Of a stretch of 64,000 nucleotides of DNA, positions 1 to 6,848 are shown piece by piece; position 1 is the stretch's first letter, and every line of letters begins with the position of its first letter. Source of the stretch: Acetobacteraceae bacterium (GTDB taxonomy: Bacteria > Pseudomonadota > Alphaproteobacteria > Acetobacterales > Acetobacteraceae); the NCBI GenBank assembly GCA_030041375.1, contig JASHOA010000012.1, forward strand, positions 1-64,000. Direction: 5' to 3'. A program made the translations under genes and the position numbers. A model generated the notes under the pieces. The model did no database searches. It worked only from the letters and a program-made list of their open reading frames with translations, and had not been told where the DNA came from.

Positions 1-2
1 CC

Positions 3-140
3 AAACTCAACGAGGTCGATCCGCGCGCCTGGCTCGCCGACGTGTTGGCGCGGATCGCCGATCATCCCGCCTCCCGCCTCCACGAGCTGTTGCCCTGGCA
101 TTGGCCGAGGCCGAACGAGCGCCGTAGCTTGGCCGCTTGA
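3..140 (+). CDS. IS66-family transposase (TnpC), C-terminal end only
   Basis: The last 45 residues and stop of a transposase whose beginning lies left of the window. The reading frame runs from the window edge through KLNEVDPRAWLADVL and ends ELLPWHWPR...SLAA, which is the conserved C-terminal tail of IS66 TnpC proteins. IS66 TnpC is the DDE transposase of a three-gene element (tnpA, tnpB, tnpC). The element's right end is probably about 55 bp further on, near position 195, where the sequence GTTAC occurs and IS5-type coding sequence starts abruptly. The family call rests on recognising the tail; only the end of the protein is visible. Confidence 0.75.
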   Translation, partial: KLNEVDPRAWLADVLARIADHPASRLHELLPWHWPRPNERRSLAA

Positions 141-195
141 GCATCCCAGACCTTGCCGGCGAATGTCCGACCCACGGTGCTCGGCGAATGGTTAC

Positions 196-583
196 GCTCG
201 GCCATCTGCTGGCCCTGCATGTCACGCCCGCCAACGTCGATGATCGCGCCGCGGTTGGCCGTCTCGCCGAGGCCATCCAGGAGGCGACCGAGGAGAGCGT
301 CACACTGGCCTACGTCGATCAGGGATACACCGACGAGGCGCCGGCTCAAGCCGCCAAACAGCAAGACATCGCGCTGCAAGTCGTCAAATTGCCAGAGGCC
401 AAACGAGGCTTCGTGCTGCTGCCCAGGCGGTGGGTGGTGGAACGCTCCTTTGCCTGGGCAACCCGGTGTCGGCGTCTGGTCAAGGACTACGAGCGAGACG
501 CCAGCACTTTGGCCGGTCTGCATGTCGTCGCGTTCGCCTGCTTCATGCTCAAACAGGCCGCTATATTGGCCACAGGTTCATAA
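196..583 (+). pseudogene. IS5-family transposase, C-terminal fragment
   Basis: An open frame encodes the C-terminal half of an IS5-type DDE transposase. LGHLLALHVTPANVDDRAAV is followed by the second catalytic aspartate in YVDQGYT and the catalytic glutamate in WVVERSFAW, then the usual tail RLVKDYERDASTLAG. The N-terminal half with the first aspartate is missing; it is replaced by the right end of the IS66 element. A TTG at 137 could open the frame, but those first residues are IS66 end sequence. This is a dead remnant interrupted by IS66 insertion. It lies in the integrated element that ends at the tRNA-Gly attachment site. Confidence 0.75.
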
Positions 584-587
584 CACC

Positions 588-1238
588 CTATAGGTTACGG
601 TCGTTAAAGCGTTCCCGCAAGCGAGCCAGTCGAGCTTTGAATAATCCGCCATGTTCGCATTGGAAAAATGCGAGCCAGATAATCTTTCCAAGCCCTGAAA
701 ACCTGGTCGATACCTCTGGTCGAGTTTCAAATAGGCGGCGCCCTCGCTCTCCTAGCCGACCTTCCTTGAGCAGCTTGGGGAGCTCCAAGAGAACGGTGCC
801 GGCGACGGCGGCTTCATAAGCCTGCCAAAGGAAATTTAAGATCGTGGCTCCAGCGACATATTTTGAAGCCATTTCGCTCTCCGTATCATCATAGTCAATC
901 GTGGTTTCACAAAGAGCGTAGGTCTTTGGATCTTCAACGTAGCCTACGTCCGCGACGACGTCTTCGATGCTTGCCGCCATCCGCAATCCGTACAGAACAC
1001 CATCTCAATCCGCGATTTCATCCTGAGAGATATCCGCCAGGACGCGGTACAATTCTGCAACGTGTTCTCGGAATGAACGTAACCGCGCGCGCGGGCATTG
1101 TGGCTTGCCGCACGTGCAGCGTATTGCCCGATCAGCAGGATCAATAGCTGTGTAACGTGCAACCAGCCGACCATCGGTCGTTTTAAGGTGCCGTGCGTAG
1201 GTCTTTGCCTCCATGATTCCGGGTCCCGGTGTCTGCAA
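588..1238 (-). pseudogene. Hypothetical protein gene split by an in-frame TGA
   Basis: Two leftward reading frames, 1238-1005 and 986-588, lie in the same phase and are separated by a single TGA at 1005-1007. Reading through it gives a continuous protein of about 216 residues: ...ISQDEIAD-stop-DGVLYGLRMAASIED... The half after the stop contains ASKYVAGATILNFLWQAYEA, which looks like normal coding sequence. No family is recognised. A methionine 9 residues in (MEAKTYARH) is an alternative start. The stretch is less GC-rich than its neighbours, consistent with imported DNA. The likely explanation is a nonsense mutation, for example CGA to TGA. The C-terminal part could still be made from a downstream start. 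Confidence 0.5.
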
Positions 1239-1267
1239 CTCTGTTTCTCGGTCTCATTAAGCGATCG

Positions 1268-1630
1268 TCAAGCCGAACGCTTCTTCGGCATCTCATTGCG
1301 TGCTCCTGCGCCGCCTAAAGCGTTGCCAAGCTGATGCAGTCGGATTGGAGGCCGAGCTGGAAGCTTCACAACCATCTCGAGTTCACCCCCGATGGCTTCG
1401 ATATAGCTACGCAGCGTCGATAGATACATGTCGGTCTGTTTCTCGATCTTCGAGACGGATGGCTGTTTGATATGCAGCGCGGCGGCCACATCGAGCTGCG
1501 CCTTGCCTGCGATCTCGCGCAGTTCGCGCAACCCCTCAACCTCCTGCTTCAGTTCTCGATAGCGCGCGTCGATGCGCTCTCGCCGCTCGGGCGGAAACTC
1601 GGCTATCACTTGGTCAAGAGTCCGGCCCAT
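1268..1630 (-). CDS. XRE-type helix-turn-helix antitoxin (HigA-like)
   Basis: A 120-residue DNA-binding antitoxin. A basic N-terminal segment (about residues 1-35) precedes a helix-turn-helix around residues 40-90 with AGKAQLDVAAALHIKQPSVS and the following SKIEKQTDMYLSTLRSYIEAIGGELE, typical of XRE/HigA antitoxins paired with Gp49/HigB toxins. Its ATG lies one base after the toxin stop, so the two genes are translationally coupled in toxin-first order, as in higBA modules. Antitoxins of this type bind the toxin and repress their own promoter. The C-terminal extension after about residue 95 is basic and variable. Confidence 0.8.
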   Translation of the reverse strand: MGRTLDQVIAEFPPERRERIDARYRELKQEVEGLRELREIAGKAQLDVAAALHIKQPSVSKIEKQTDMYLSTLRSYIEAIGGELEMVVKLPARPPIRLHQLGNALGGAGARNEMPKKRSA

Positions 1631-1631
1631 C

Positions 1632-2000
1632 TCACCTCTCCTTCTTTCCGGCTTTCAGGCGATCCAGGTGCGCTGAAAACCGCTTGTCCGCCGTTGCGAT
1701 CAGCTGCCGGTAAAAGCGCTTCTGACTGCCGCCGGACTTGTCCCCTGCGACCAGCAGGATGGCCTGCCGCCCGGGATCGAAAGCAAAAGCCACACGCCAC
1801 TCTCCGTCCGACGCCTCGAACCGCAGCTCCTTCATGTTCGCGTACTTCGAGCCCTTGAGCGTGTCGGCATAGGGCCGGCCGAGCTGCGGGCCGTAGTCAG
1901 CAAGGAGCTTCGCAACCGCCAGCAGCGCGTCCTGGACCGCGGATTCCAAGGCCAGGAACTCCGGCTCAAAGTCGTCATGGAACTCGACGGTCCACGGCAT
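1632..2000 (-). CDS. Gp49/HigB-like (RelE superfamily) toxin
   Basis: A 122-residue protein with the conserved Gp49/HigB layout: an N-terminal helical part (VEFHDDFEPEFLALES) and a strand region KELRFEASDGEWRVAFAFDP-R-QAILLVAGDKSG, then a basic C-terminus (RFYRQLI, RFSAHLDRLKAGKKER). RelE-fold toxins of this family are generally ribosome-dependent mRNA endonucleases. It is the first gene of the pair; the antitoxin follows after one base. The pair stabilises mobile DNA, which fits its position 56 bp downstream of the integrase. Activity is inferred from the family only. Confidence 0.8.
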   Translation of the reverse strand: MPWTVEFHDDFEPEFLALESAVQDALLAVAKLLADYGPQLGRPYADTLKGSKYANMKELRFEASDGEWRVAFAFDPGRQAILLVAGDKSGGSQKRFYRQLIATADKRFSAHLDRLKAGKKER

Positions 2001-2004
2001 CTAT

Positions 2005-2020
2005 ATAGCCTGGAAGCTAT
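2005..2020. promoter_or_regulatory. Candidate autoregulatory operator of the toxin-antitoxin pair
   Basis: A short inverted repeat, ATAGC-CTGGAA-GCTAT, lies 5 bases upstream of the toxin ATG and is AT-rich compared with its surroundings. The position and symmetry suit binding by the XRE antitoxin. Five-base arms can occur by chance, so this is only a candidate. Confidence 0.3.
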
Positions 2021-2056
2021 GTCGCGTCAAGAACGCTTCAACCAGACGGCGCGTCC

Positions 2057-3367
2057 TCATGCCGGCGCGTGTTCGAGAGGCGGCTCGGACGCGACGGGCT
2101 GACGATCGGCGGCGCGGGATCGGGCCGGACCGCCGTCGAGGATGGCGGCGATCTCTCCGGCGACCTTGTCGGCGGCCAGGCGCAGCGCCTCGTCGATGTG
2201 GACATAGCGCTGTGTCACGCCGCGCACGGCGTGGCCGAGCAAGGCCGCGATCGTGAGTTCGGAGAAGCCGAGATCGCCCGCGACGCTGGCAAAGGTATGG
2301 CGCAGAGTGTGCGGCGTCACATCGGCCAGACCGGCGAGCACACAGACCCGGTCGAGCACGCGCACGACGCCGACGAAATGTCCCTCGCCCCAATCCGCCG
2401 GGAAGAAGAAGGGCGACTTGGTGGTCTGCGGCTGCGCGAGCAGCAGCTCCAGGGCGGCCTGGCCGATCACGCGGAGTTGGGCGCCGCTCTTGGTATCCGG
2501 GAAGCGGATCGCGGCTTCCTCGGTGCTGAGCCACTCGCGCCGGAGCCCCAACCCCTCCAGCCGCCGGAAGCCCGTTAGCAGGAGCAGGCGGATCGCTGCA
2601 AGTCCGGTCGGGTGCTCGCCCGCCGCCTCGGCGGCGCGCATCGCCTTCCCGAGCTTGGCGATTTCGGCGCGGCTCAAGCGCCGGTCGCGCGGCGTGCTGG
2701 CGAGGCGGCGCACGCCCTTCGCCGGATTATTCTCGATCTTCCCGAGGCGGACCGCGTGCTCGAAGACAGCATGGAGTGTCGAGATCGTGCGGGCGGCGAC
2801 GCCCTCGCCACCCGTCGTGGCGCCGCCGCGGCTGCCGGCGCGCGGCTTCGCGGTCTTGCCCGCGGCGATATCGGCCTGGGCGCCCTCGATGTCGCCGAGG
2901 GTCAGCGCGCCGACCCGGCGTGCGCCGAGCAGCGGCCTGATGTGCGCCTCGATCCGGCTGCGGTCCATGGCGAGCGTCGAGGCCTTGATCGGCCGGCGCC
3001 GCCGGCCCAGGATCCGTCCCGCCTCGGCCTCGGCCAGATACCAGTTGCACAGCGCGGACACGGTGATGGCGTTGCGATCCGGCTCGGGCGCGGCGGCGGG
3101 ATCGATGCCTTTGGCGACAACGCTCAGAATGTCCCAGGCGGCCTGCCGCGCCTGCTCCGGCATCATCATCCCGTAGCGGCCGAGCACGGTGCGCCGACGC
3201 CGGCCCCCGGGGGTGCGGTATTGCACGATGAAGCTCTTGAGGCCGGCCGGGCTGACCCGGACGCCGAAGCCGCGCAACTCGGAATCCCAGAGGAACTGTT
3301 CAGAACCTTTGACCCCAACCTTGGAAGGTTTCAGAGCGTCGACCGTGTGCTTTGTGATCTTTTCCAT
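2057..3367 (-). CDS. Tyrosine recombinase / integrase (DUF4102-type)
   Basis: A 436-residue phage/island integrase. The N-terminus (MEKITKHTVDALKP...LWDSELRGFGVRVSP) is the DUF4102 arm-binding domain, followed by a core-binding region at about 100-215. The catalytic domain carries RRLEGLGL for the first arginine, HTLRHTFAS for the H-x-x-R pair, LGHAV for the later histidine, and a YVHID tyrosine nucleophile near residue 397. The TGFRRLEG box differs from the usual R-x-x-E, but the arginine is kept. The gene points away from the tRNA-Gly 3' fragment 200 bp upstream. This is the standard relation of an island integrase to its attachment site. Confidence 0.9.
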   Translation of the reverse strand: MEKITKHTVDALKPSKVGVKGSEQFLWDSELRGFGVRVSPAGLKSFIVQYRTPGGRRRRTVLGRYGMMMPEQARQAAWDILSVVAKGIDPAAAPEPDRNAITVSALCNWYLAEAEAGRILGRRRRPIKASTLAMDRSRIEAHIRPLLGARRVGALTLGDIEGAQADIAAGKTAKPRAGSRGGATTGGEGVAARTISTLHAVFEHAVRLGKIENNPAKGVRRLASTPRDRRLSRAEIAKLGKAMRAAEAAGEHPTGLAAIRLLLLTGFRRLEGLGLRREWLSTEEAAIRFPDTKSGAQLRVIGQAALELLLAQPQTTKSPFFFPADWGEGHFVGVVRVLDRVCVLAGLADVTPHTLRHTFASVAGDLGFSELTIAALLGHAVRGVTQRYVHIDEALRLAADKVAGEIAAILDGGPARSRAADRQPVASEPPLEHAPA

Positions 3368-3570
3368 TTGATTCCAATATCTTAGGAGACTTTTGCTTCC
3401 ATTTTGCCATTTTAGGCCGGTTGGAATCGGAATGGAAGCACTTGAGATCGGGTCGTGGCGTAGAATCGGCGCCTCGCGGCGGTACGGTTCAAAGAGGAAG
3501 TATCGTTATTTCAGTGCTATGCGTGCTCCAGGTCGCTGCCGGATAACCTGGCGTAGACCGCTCTGGCACG

Positions 3571-3615
3571 TTGCCAAGGTTGGGGTCGAGGGTTCGAATC
3601 CCTTCGCCCGCTCCA
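3571..3615 (+). repeat. tRNA-Gly(GCC) 3' half: attachment-site copy of the integrated element
   Basis: This stretch runs from the anticodon loop TTGCCAA (anticodon GCC) through the 3' anticodon strand GGTTG, the T arm GAGGGTTCGAATCCCTT and the acceptor strand CGCCCGC to T-CCA. It is exactly the 3' half of tRNA-Gly(GCC). The bases before it (GTAGACCGCTCTGGCACG) cannot form the 5' half, so it is not a working tRNA. Such fragments form when an element integrates into the 3' part of a tRNA and duplicates it as the direct-repeat att site. The intact tRNA-Gly is expected at the other end of the element, left of the window. Confidence 0.85.
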
Positions 3616-3666
3616 GGTTTTCGTTTCGGAGCCGTCTTCTGTGCCGGTGCCGTCAGCCCCCGGCGA

Positions 3667-4557
3667 TTACCTCAGCGCGAGGCGACAGGCGGTGCCGAGC
3701 AAGTCGAAGAGGTCGAACAGCCGCGCGACATAATGATCGTGCACCGTGAAGCCCGGGGCCGCGGGATCGAGCATCTGACGCTCCACGGCATCGAGCATGC
3801 GGTTGAGGCGCCGGGTGTGCAGCCCGAGACGCCGCTCGATCGGATCCGTAGCCAACCCGGCAAAGGCCGCCGTGCACGCCGCAGCGATCATCAGCCCGCC
3901 GGTCATGCCGGCTACCAGGGTCGCCGGCGGAGAGACCGGGAACATGGCGTACCAGAAGTGGCCGAGGCCGGCGCCGAAGGGAAACGCAGAAATGGCCGCG
4001 TGCCGGGCGAGCATGGAAGCGAGCGCCGGGCCAAGCGTGACCGCCCCTGGGGTCAGCTTGTCGAGTATCAGCCCCCCTAAGCCCAGGGTGAGCAGCGAGG
4101 TTGTGATCCCCGAAGCCGCGGCCCGGGTGGATACGTAGATCGACATTGCCGCCGCCAGGACATCGTGCCGGAACCCGCGGTCCGCCGGATCAGAGGGCAG
4201 CTCGAAGAGTTCGGTCAGCACCAGCCATTCGATCCGGCGCGAGACATCGGTGCGGAGCAGCAGGTTCCGCCTCTCGATCTTGCGTGCGATCCGATGACAC
4301 CCGAGCTTCGCGGCCAGCAGCCCGACTGCCTTGATGCCCGCATGCGGCCCCATGAGCAGCAGATTCGCCGGGGCTCGGAGCAAGTCGAGGCCAAAGGCAA
4401 GGCGATGAATCGCGAGGCTTCCAGGCAGGCTGAAATGCCGATCGACGAAACCGGGCACGAGCAGCCTGCGCGCCGCGATGTAACGGCGAATCCCGTTCTC
4501 CGCCCCTCGGGCGACCACCTGCTCGGGCAGGGCAGGTGGCGAGATCGATCCGATCAT
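3667..4557 (-). CDS. DUF6635-like membrane-associated protein
   Basis: A 296-residue protein of unknown function. The N-terminal part has FVDRHFSLPGSLAIHRLAFGLDLLRAPANLLL, which I recognise as the DUF6635 pattern. Three hydrophobic stretches follow in the second half (around ITTSLLTLGLGGLIL, HFWYAMFPVSPPATLVAGM and GGLMIAAACTAAFAGLA), suggesting an integral membrane protein. It is the first chromosomal gene beyond the attachment site. The IS1380 element begins about 120 bp upstream of its ATG, so its native promoter may have been displaced. The start MIGSISPPALPEQ is the only methionine before the conserved part. Confidence 0.6.
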   Translation of the reverse strand: MIGSISPPALPEQVVARGAENGIRRYIAARRLLVPGFVDRHFSLPGSLAIHRLAFGLDLLRAPANLLLMGPHAGIKAVGLLAAKLGCHRIARKIERRNLLLRTDVSRRIEWLVLTELFELPSDPADRGFRHDVLAAAMSIYVSTRAAASGITTSLLTLGLGGLILDKLTPGAVTLGPALASMLARHAAISAFPFGAGLGHFWYAMFPVSPPATLVAGMTGGLMIAAACTAAFAGLATDPIERRLGLHTRRLNRMLDAVERQMLDPAAPGFTVHDHYVARLFDLFDLLGTACRLALR

Positions 4558-4675
4558 GGTCCGGGCATTGTCGATCGTTCAGCCGGCAAAATCCAGGTTG
4601 CCGTCGATCTGCCAGTGGGACCGCCGCGAGCTAGCCCGCAATTCTCACCGAATTGGGTGCATTGGGGCGTGGATT

Positions 4676-6127
4676 CTGAGAGAATCGTGTTGCCGACACG
4701 GTTGTTCTGGAACCCACGGGGAGCCCCAATGCCGACAGAGTGTAGCGCGACGTGGTTTGAATTTCCACCGCTGGAAGGCCGCCGTGTGGTGGCCGGGTTC
4801 GACGGCGGGACGATGACCTCGGACGCCGGAGCGCTGCCGCTTGGTGAGGCCGATCGGGTGATCCGTCTGACCGAGCGGTTCGCGGTCTGCTTCAACGACA
4901 GGCGCAACGCTGAACTGGTGGAGCACCAGGTCCGGGCGCTGGTGATGCAGCGGGTGGTCGGGATCGCGCTTGGCTACGAGGACCTGAATGACCACGACGA
5001 GTTGCGGCATGACCCGGTGCTGGCGGTGCTGGCGGGCAAGCTGAAGGCGCGCCGGGCGGACTGCGCGCCCCTGGCGGGCAAGTCGACGCTGAACCGGCTG
5101 GAGCTGAGCCGGCCCGAGCCGACGCGGTATCACAAGGTGAGCTGTGAACCGGCGGCGGTGGAGAGCCTGTTCGTCGGGCTCTTCCTCGAGGCCCACAGGA
5201 AGGCGCCGGCGCAGCTGATTCTCGACCTCGATGCCACGGATGATCCGCTGCATGGGCATCAGGAAGGCCGGTTCTTCCATGGCTACTACGACTGCTATTG
5301 TTATCTGCCGCTCTACGTGTTCTGCGGCCGGCACCTGCTGGCCGCCAAGCTACGGCGCTCGAACATCGACGCCTCGGCGGGAGCAGTGGAAGAGATCGCC
5401 CGGATCGTGAAGCAGATCCGCCGCTGCTGGCCGCGGGTGCGGATTCTGCTGCGCGCAGACTCCGGCTTTGCTCGCGAGACGTTGATGGCTTGGTGCGAGG
5501 CGAACCAGGTCGAGGCGGCGATCCAGGCCGAACTCAGCGCCGCTGCACTCGCCAGCACCAAGACCGGCCAGCCGGCGCGGCGCTTCAAAGACTTCCGCTA
5601 CGCGACGCTCGACAGCTGGAGCCGCAAGCGGCGGGTGATCGGCAAGGCCGAGGTGACCAGAGGCGAGGCCAACCCACGCTTCATCGTCACCTCGCTCCAG
5701 CGCTCGGAGGTGCGGGCACGGTATCTCTACGAGAAGATCTACTGTGCCCGGGGTGAGATGGAGAACCGCATCAAGGAATGCCAACTCGACCTGTTCGCCG
5801 ATCGCACTTCGGCCGCCACCATGCGCGCCAATCAAGTCCGCCTCTGGTTTGCCTCGATGGCCTACGTCCTGCTCTGCACCCTGCGTCGCATCGGTCTCGA
5901 ACACACGCAGTTCGCGGCTGCGACCTGCGGAACGATCCGCCTGAAGCTGCTCAAGCTTGGCGCACTGGTGCGGGTCAGCGTGCGCCGGATCAAGGTAGCG
6001 ATGGCCTCGGCCTGCCCCTGGCAGACGGAGTTCGGCCTTGCCCACGCTCGCCTCAAACGCGCCGCCGCCTGAGCACGACCCAGACATCGCATAGCCCGCA
6101 TCCGTCCCGCTAACCCGGATTTCTCAG
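4676..6127 (+). mobile_element. IS1380-family insertion sequence
   Basis: A complete-looking single-gene element of about 1.45 kb around the transposase at 4729-6072. Imperfect terminal inverted repeats can be read: CTGAGAGAATCGTGTT inward from the left end and CTGAGAAATCCGGGTT inward from the right end. The exact outer bases and target duplication could not be fixed by eye; no clear direct repeat was seen. The transposase frame is intact, so the element may be active. It sits just upstream of the DUF6635-like gene. Confidence 0.7.
4729..6072 (+). CDS. IS1380-family transposase
   Basis: A 447-residue DDE transposase. The start MPTECSATWFEF directly precedes GRRVVAGFDGGTMTSDAGAL, the family's N-terminal signature with a catalytic aspartate region. 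Later blocks include LILDLDATDDPLHGHQEG, RILLRADSGFARE and YEKIYCARGEMENRIKECQ, the last containing the catalytic glutamate. The frame is also open far upstream (to 4165), but that part is outside the element and antisense to the DUF6635-like gene, so the ATG at 4729 is chosen. It mobilises its own element; no passenger gene is present. Confidence 0.92.
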   Translation: MPTECSATWFEFPPLEGRRVVAGFDGGTMTSDAGALPLGEADRVIRLTERFAVCFNDRRNAELVEHQVRALVMQRVVGIALGYEDLNDHDELRHDPVLAVLAGKLKARRADCAPLAGKSTLNRLELSRPEPTRYHKVSCEPAAVESLFVGLFLEAHRKAPAQLILDLDATDDPLHGHQEGRFFHGYYDCYCYLPLYVFCGRHLLAAKLRRSNIDASAGAVEEIARIVKQIRRCWPRVRILLRADSGFARETLMAWCEANQVEAAIQAELSAAALASTKTGQPARRFKDFRYATLDSWSRKRRVIGKAEVTRGEANPRFIVTSLQRSEVRARYLYEKIYCARGEMENRIKECQLDLFADRTSAATMRANQVRLWFASMAYVLLCTLRRIGLEHTQFAAATCGTIRLKLLKLGALVRVSVRRIKVAMASACPWQTEFGLAHARLKRAAA

Positions 6128-6467
6128 GGTTCCCCGAAGCCCGGATCTCATTGTGCATTCTGTGAGCTGCATCAAGCATTTACGGTGCGTGTCACGTCAC
6201 CGACCGCACGAGACGCAAAACAGGCTGTTTCCTTCTGGCTTCGGATCGAATTCCTATAGCGCGTTGATTTCAGGCTCAAATCCGGAATATCTGCCTGGAA
6301 ACGCTACGGGCGTTTGAGAAATGGAGGCTAACGCTGCCGATCCCCGCAGCGATGCCGACGCATTGCCAAAACTACCGCTCTTCCGCCGCCGCCCGCTCCC
6401 CGCCGCGCCCACCGCCCTGGCGGGACCAATCCGCCGCCACGCTACTCGCCTCCGTGAGAAGGGCAGG
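6128..6467. other. Intergenic region without a recognised gene
   Basis: About 340 bp between the IS1380 right end and the modE stop. The first half is comparatively AT-rich (around TTCCTATAGCGCGTTGATTT), the second half very C-rich. A short frame from 6321 overlaps modE antisense and has no recognisable protein features. I see no RNA gene or terminator here. Confidence 0.4.
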
Positions 6468-6848
6468 CTAGCCTTCCGGCCTCAGGGCGCGGCGAATGAC
6501 GGCGAGCGGAGCCTGGCCGGCGCGGGCAGAGGCCACCTCGAGGGCGCGATAGGCGTCAAGGATGCGGGTCCCGAGGGGGGTGAGGACGGCACCGCCACCG
6601 TGGGCACCGCCCTTGGCCGCATCGACAAGCGTGCCACGGAACATCGCGTTCAGCGCTTCGACGAGGCTCCAGGCCCGCTTGTAGCTCATGCCGAGCCGGC
6701 GGCCGGCAGCGGCGATCGAGCCGGTCTCGGCGATTGCCGCCAGGAGATCCGCCTTGCCGGGCCCAAAGGCGGCCGGCCGGCCGGACCCATCCCGCAACAC
6801 CACGCGGAGATGCAGGCCTAGCCGATCGGGGTGGCGGATACCTGGCAT
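6468..6848 (-). CDS. modE: ModE-type molybdate regulator, DNA-binding domain only
   Basis: A 126-residue protein matching the N-terminal winged-helix domain of ModE: LGLHLRVVLRDGSGRPAAFG, ADLLAAIAETGSIAAAGRRL, MSYKRAWSLVEALN, then GGGAVLTPLGTRILDAYRAL. Full ModE (about 260 residues) also carries two Mop/TOBE molybdate-binding domains, which are absent; single-domain versions occur in many proteobacteria. The ATG shares one base with the EI stop codon (TGATG), so it is the last gene of the phosphorelay operon and translationally coupled. It probably regulates molybdate uptake or molybdoenzyme genes. How it senses molybdate without a TOBE domain is not visible. Confidence 0.82.
   Translation of the reverse strand: MPGIRHPDRLGLHLRVVLRDGSGRPAAFGPGKADLLAAIAETGSIAAAGRRLGMSYKRAWSLVEALNAMFRGTLVDAAKGGAHGGGAVLTPLGTRILDAYRALEVASARAGQAPLAVIRRALRPEG

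Noticed and set aside
1005-1007. The TGA as a selenocysteine or programmed readthrough site
   Set aside because: No SECIS-like hairpin or conserved cysteine context was seen, and the surrounding DNA contains other broken genes.
3535-3615. A complete tRNA-Gly gene
   Set aside because: Only the 3' half matches; the sequence before the anticodon loop cannot form the acceptor, D and anticodon 5' strands.
1-3615. A prophage
   Set aside because: Apart from the integrase no phage structural, lysis or replication gene is visible; an integrative island is the simpler reading.
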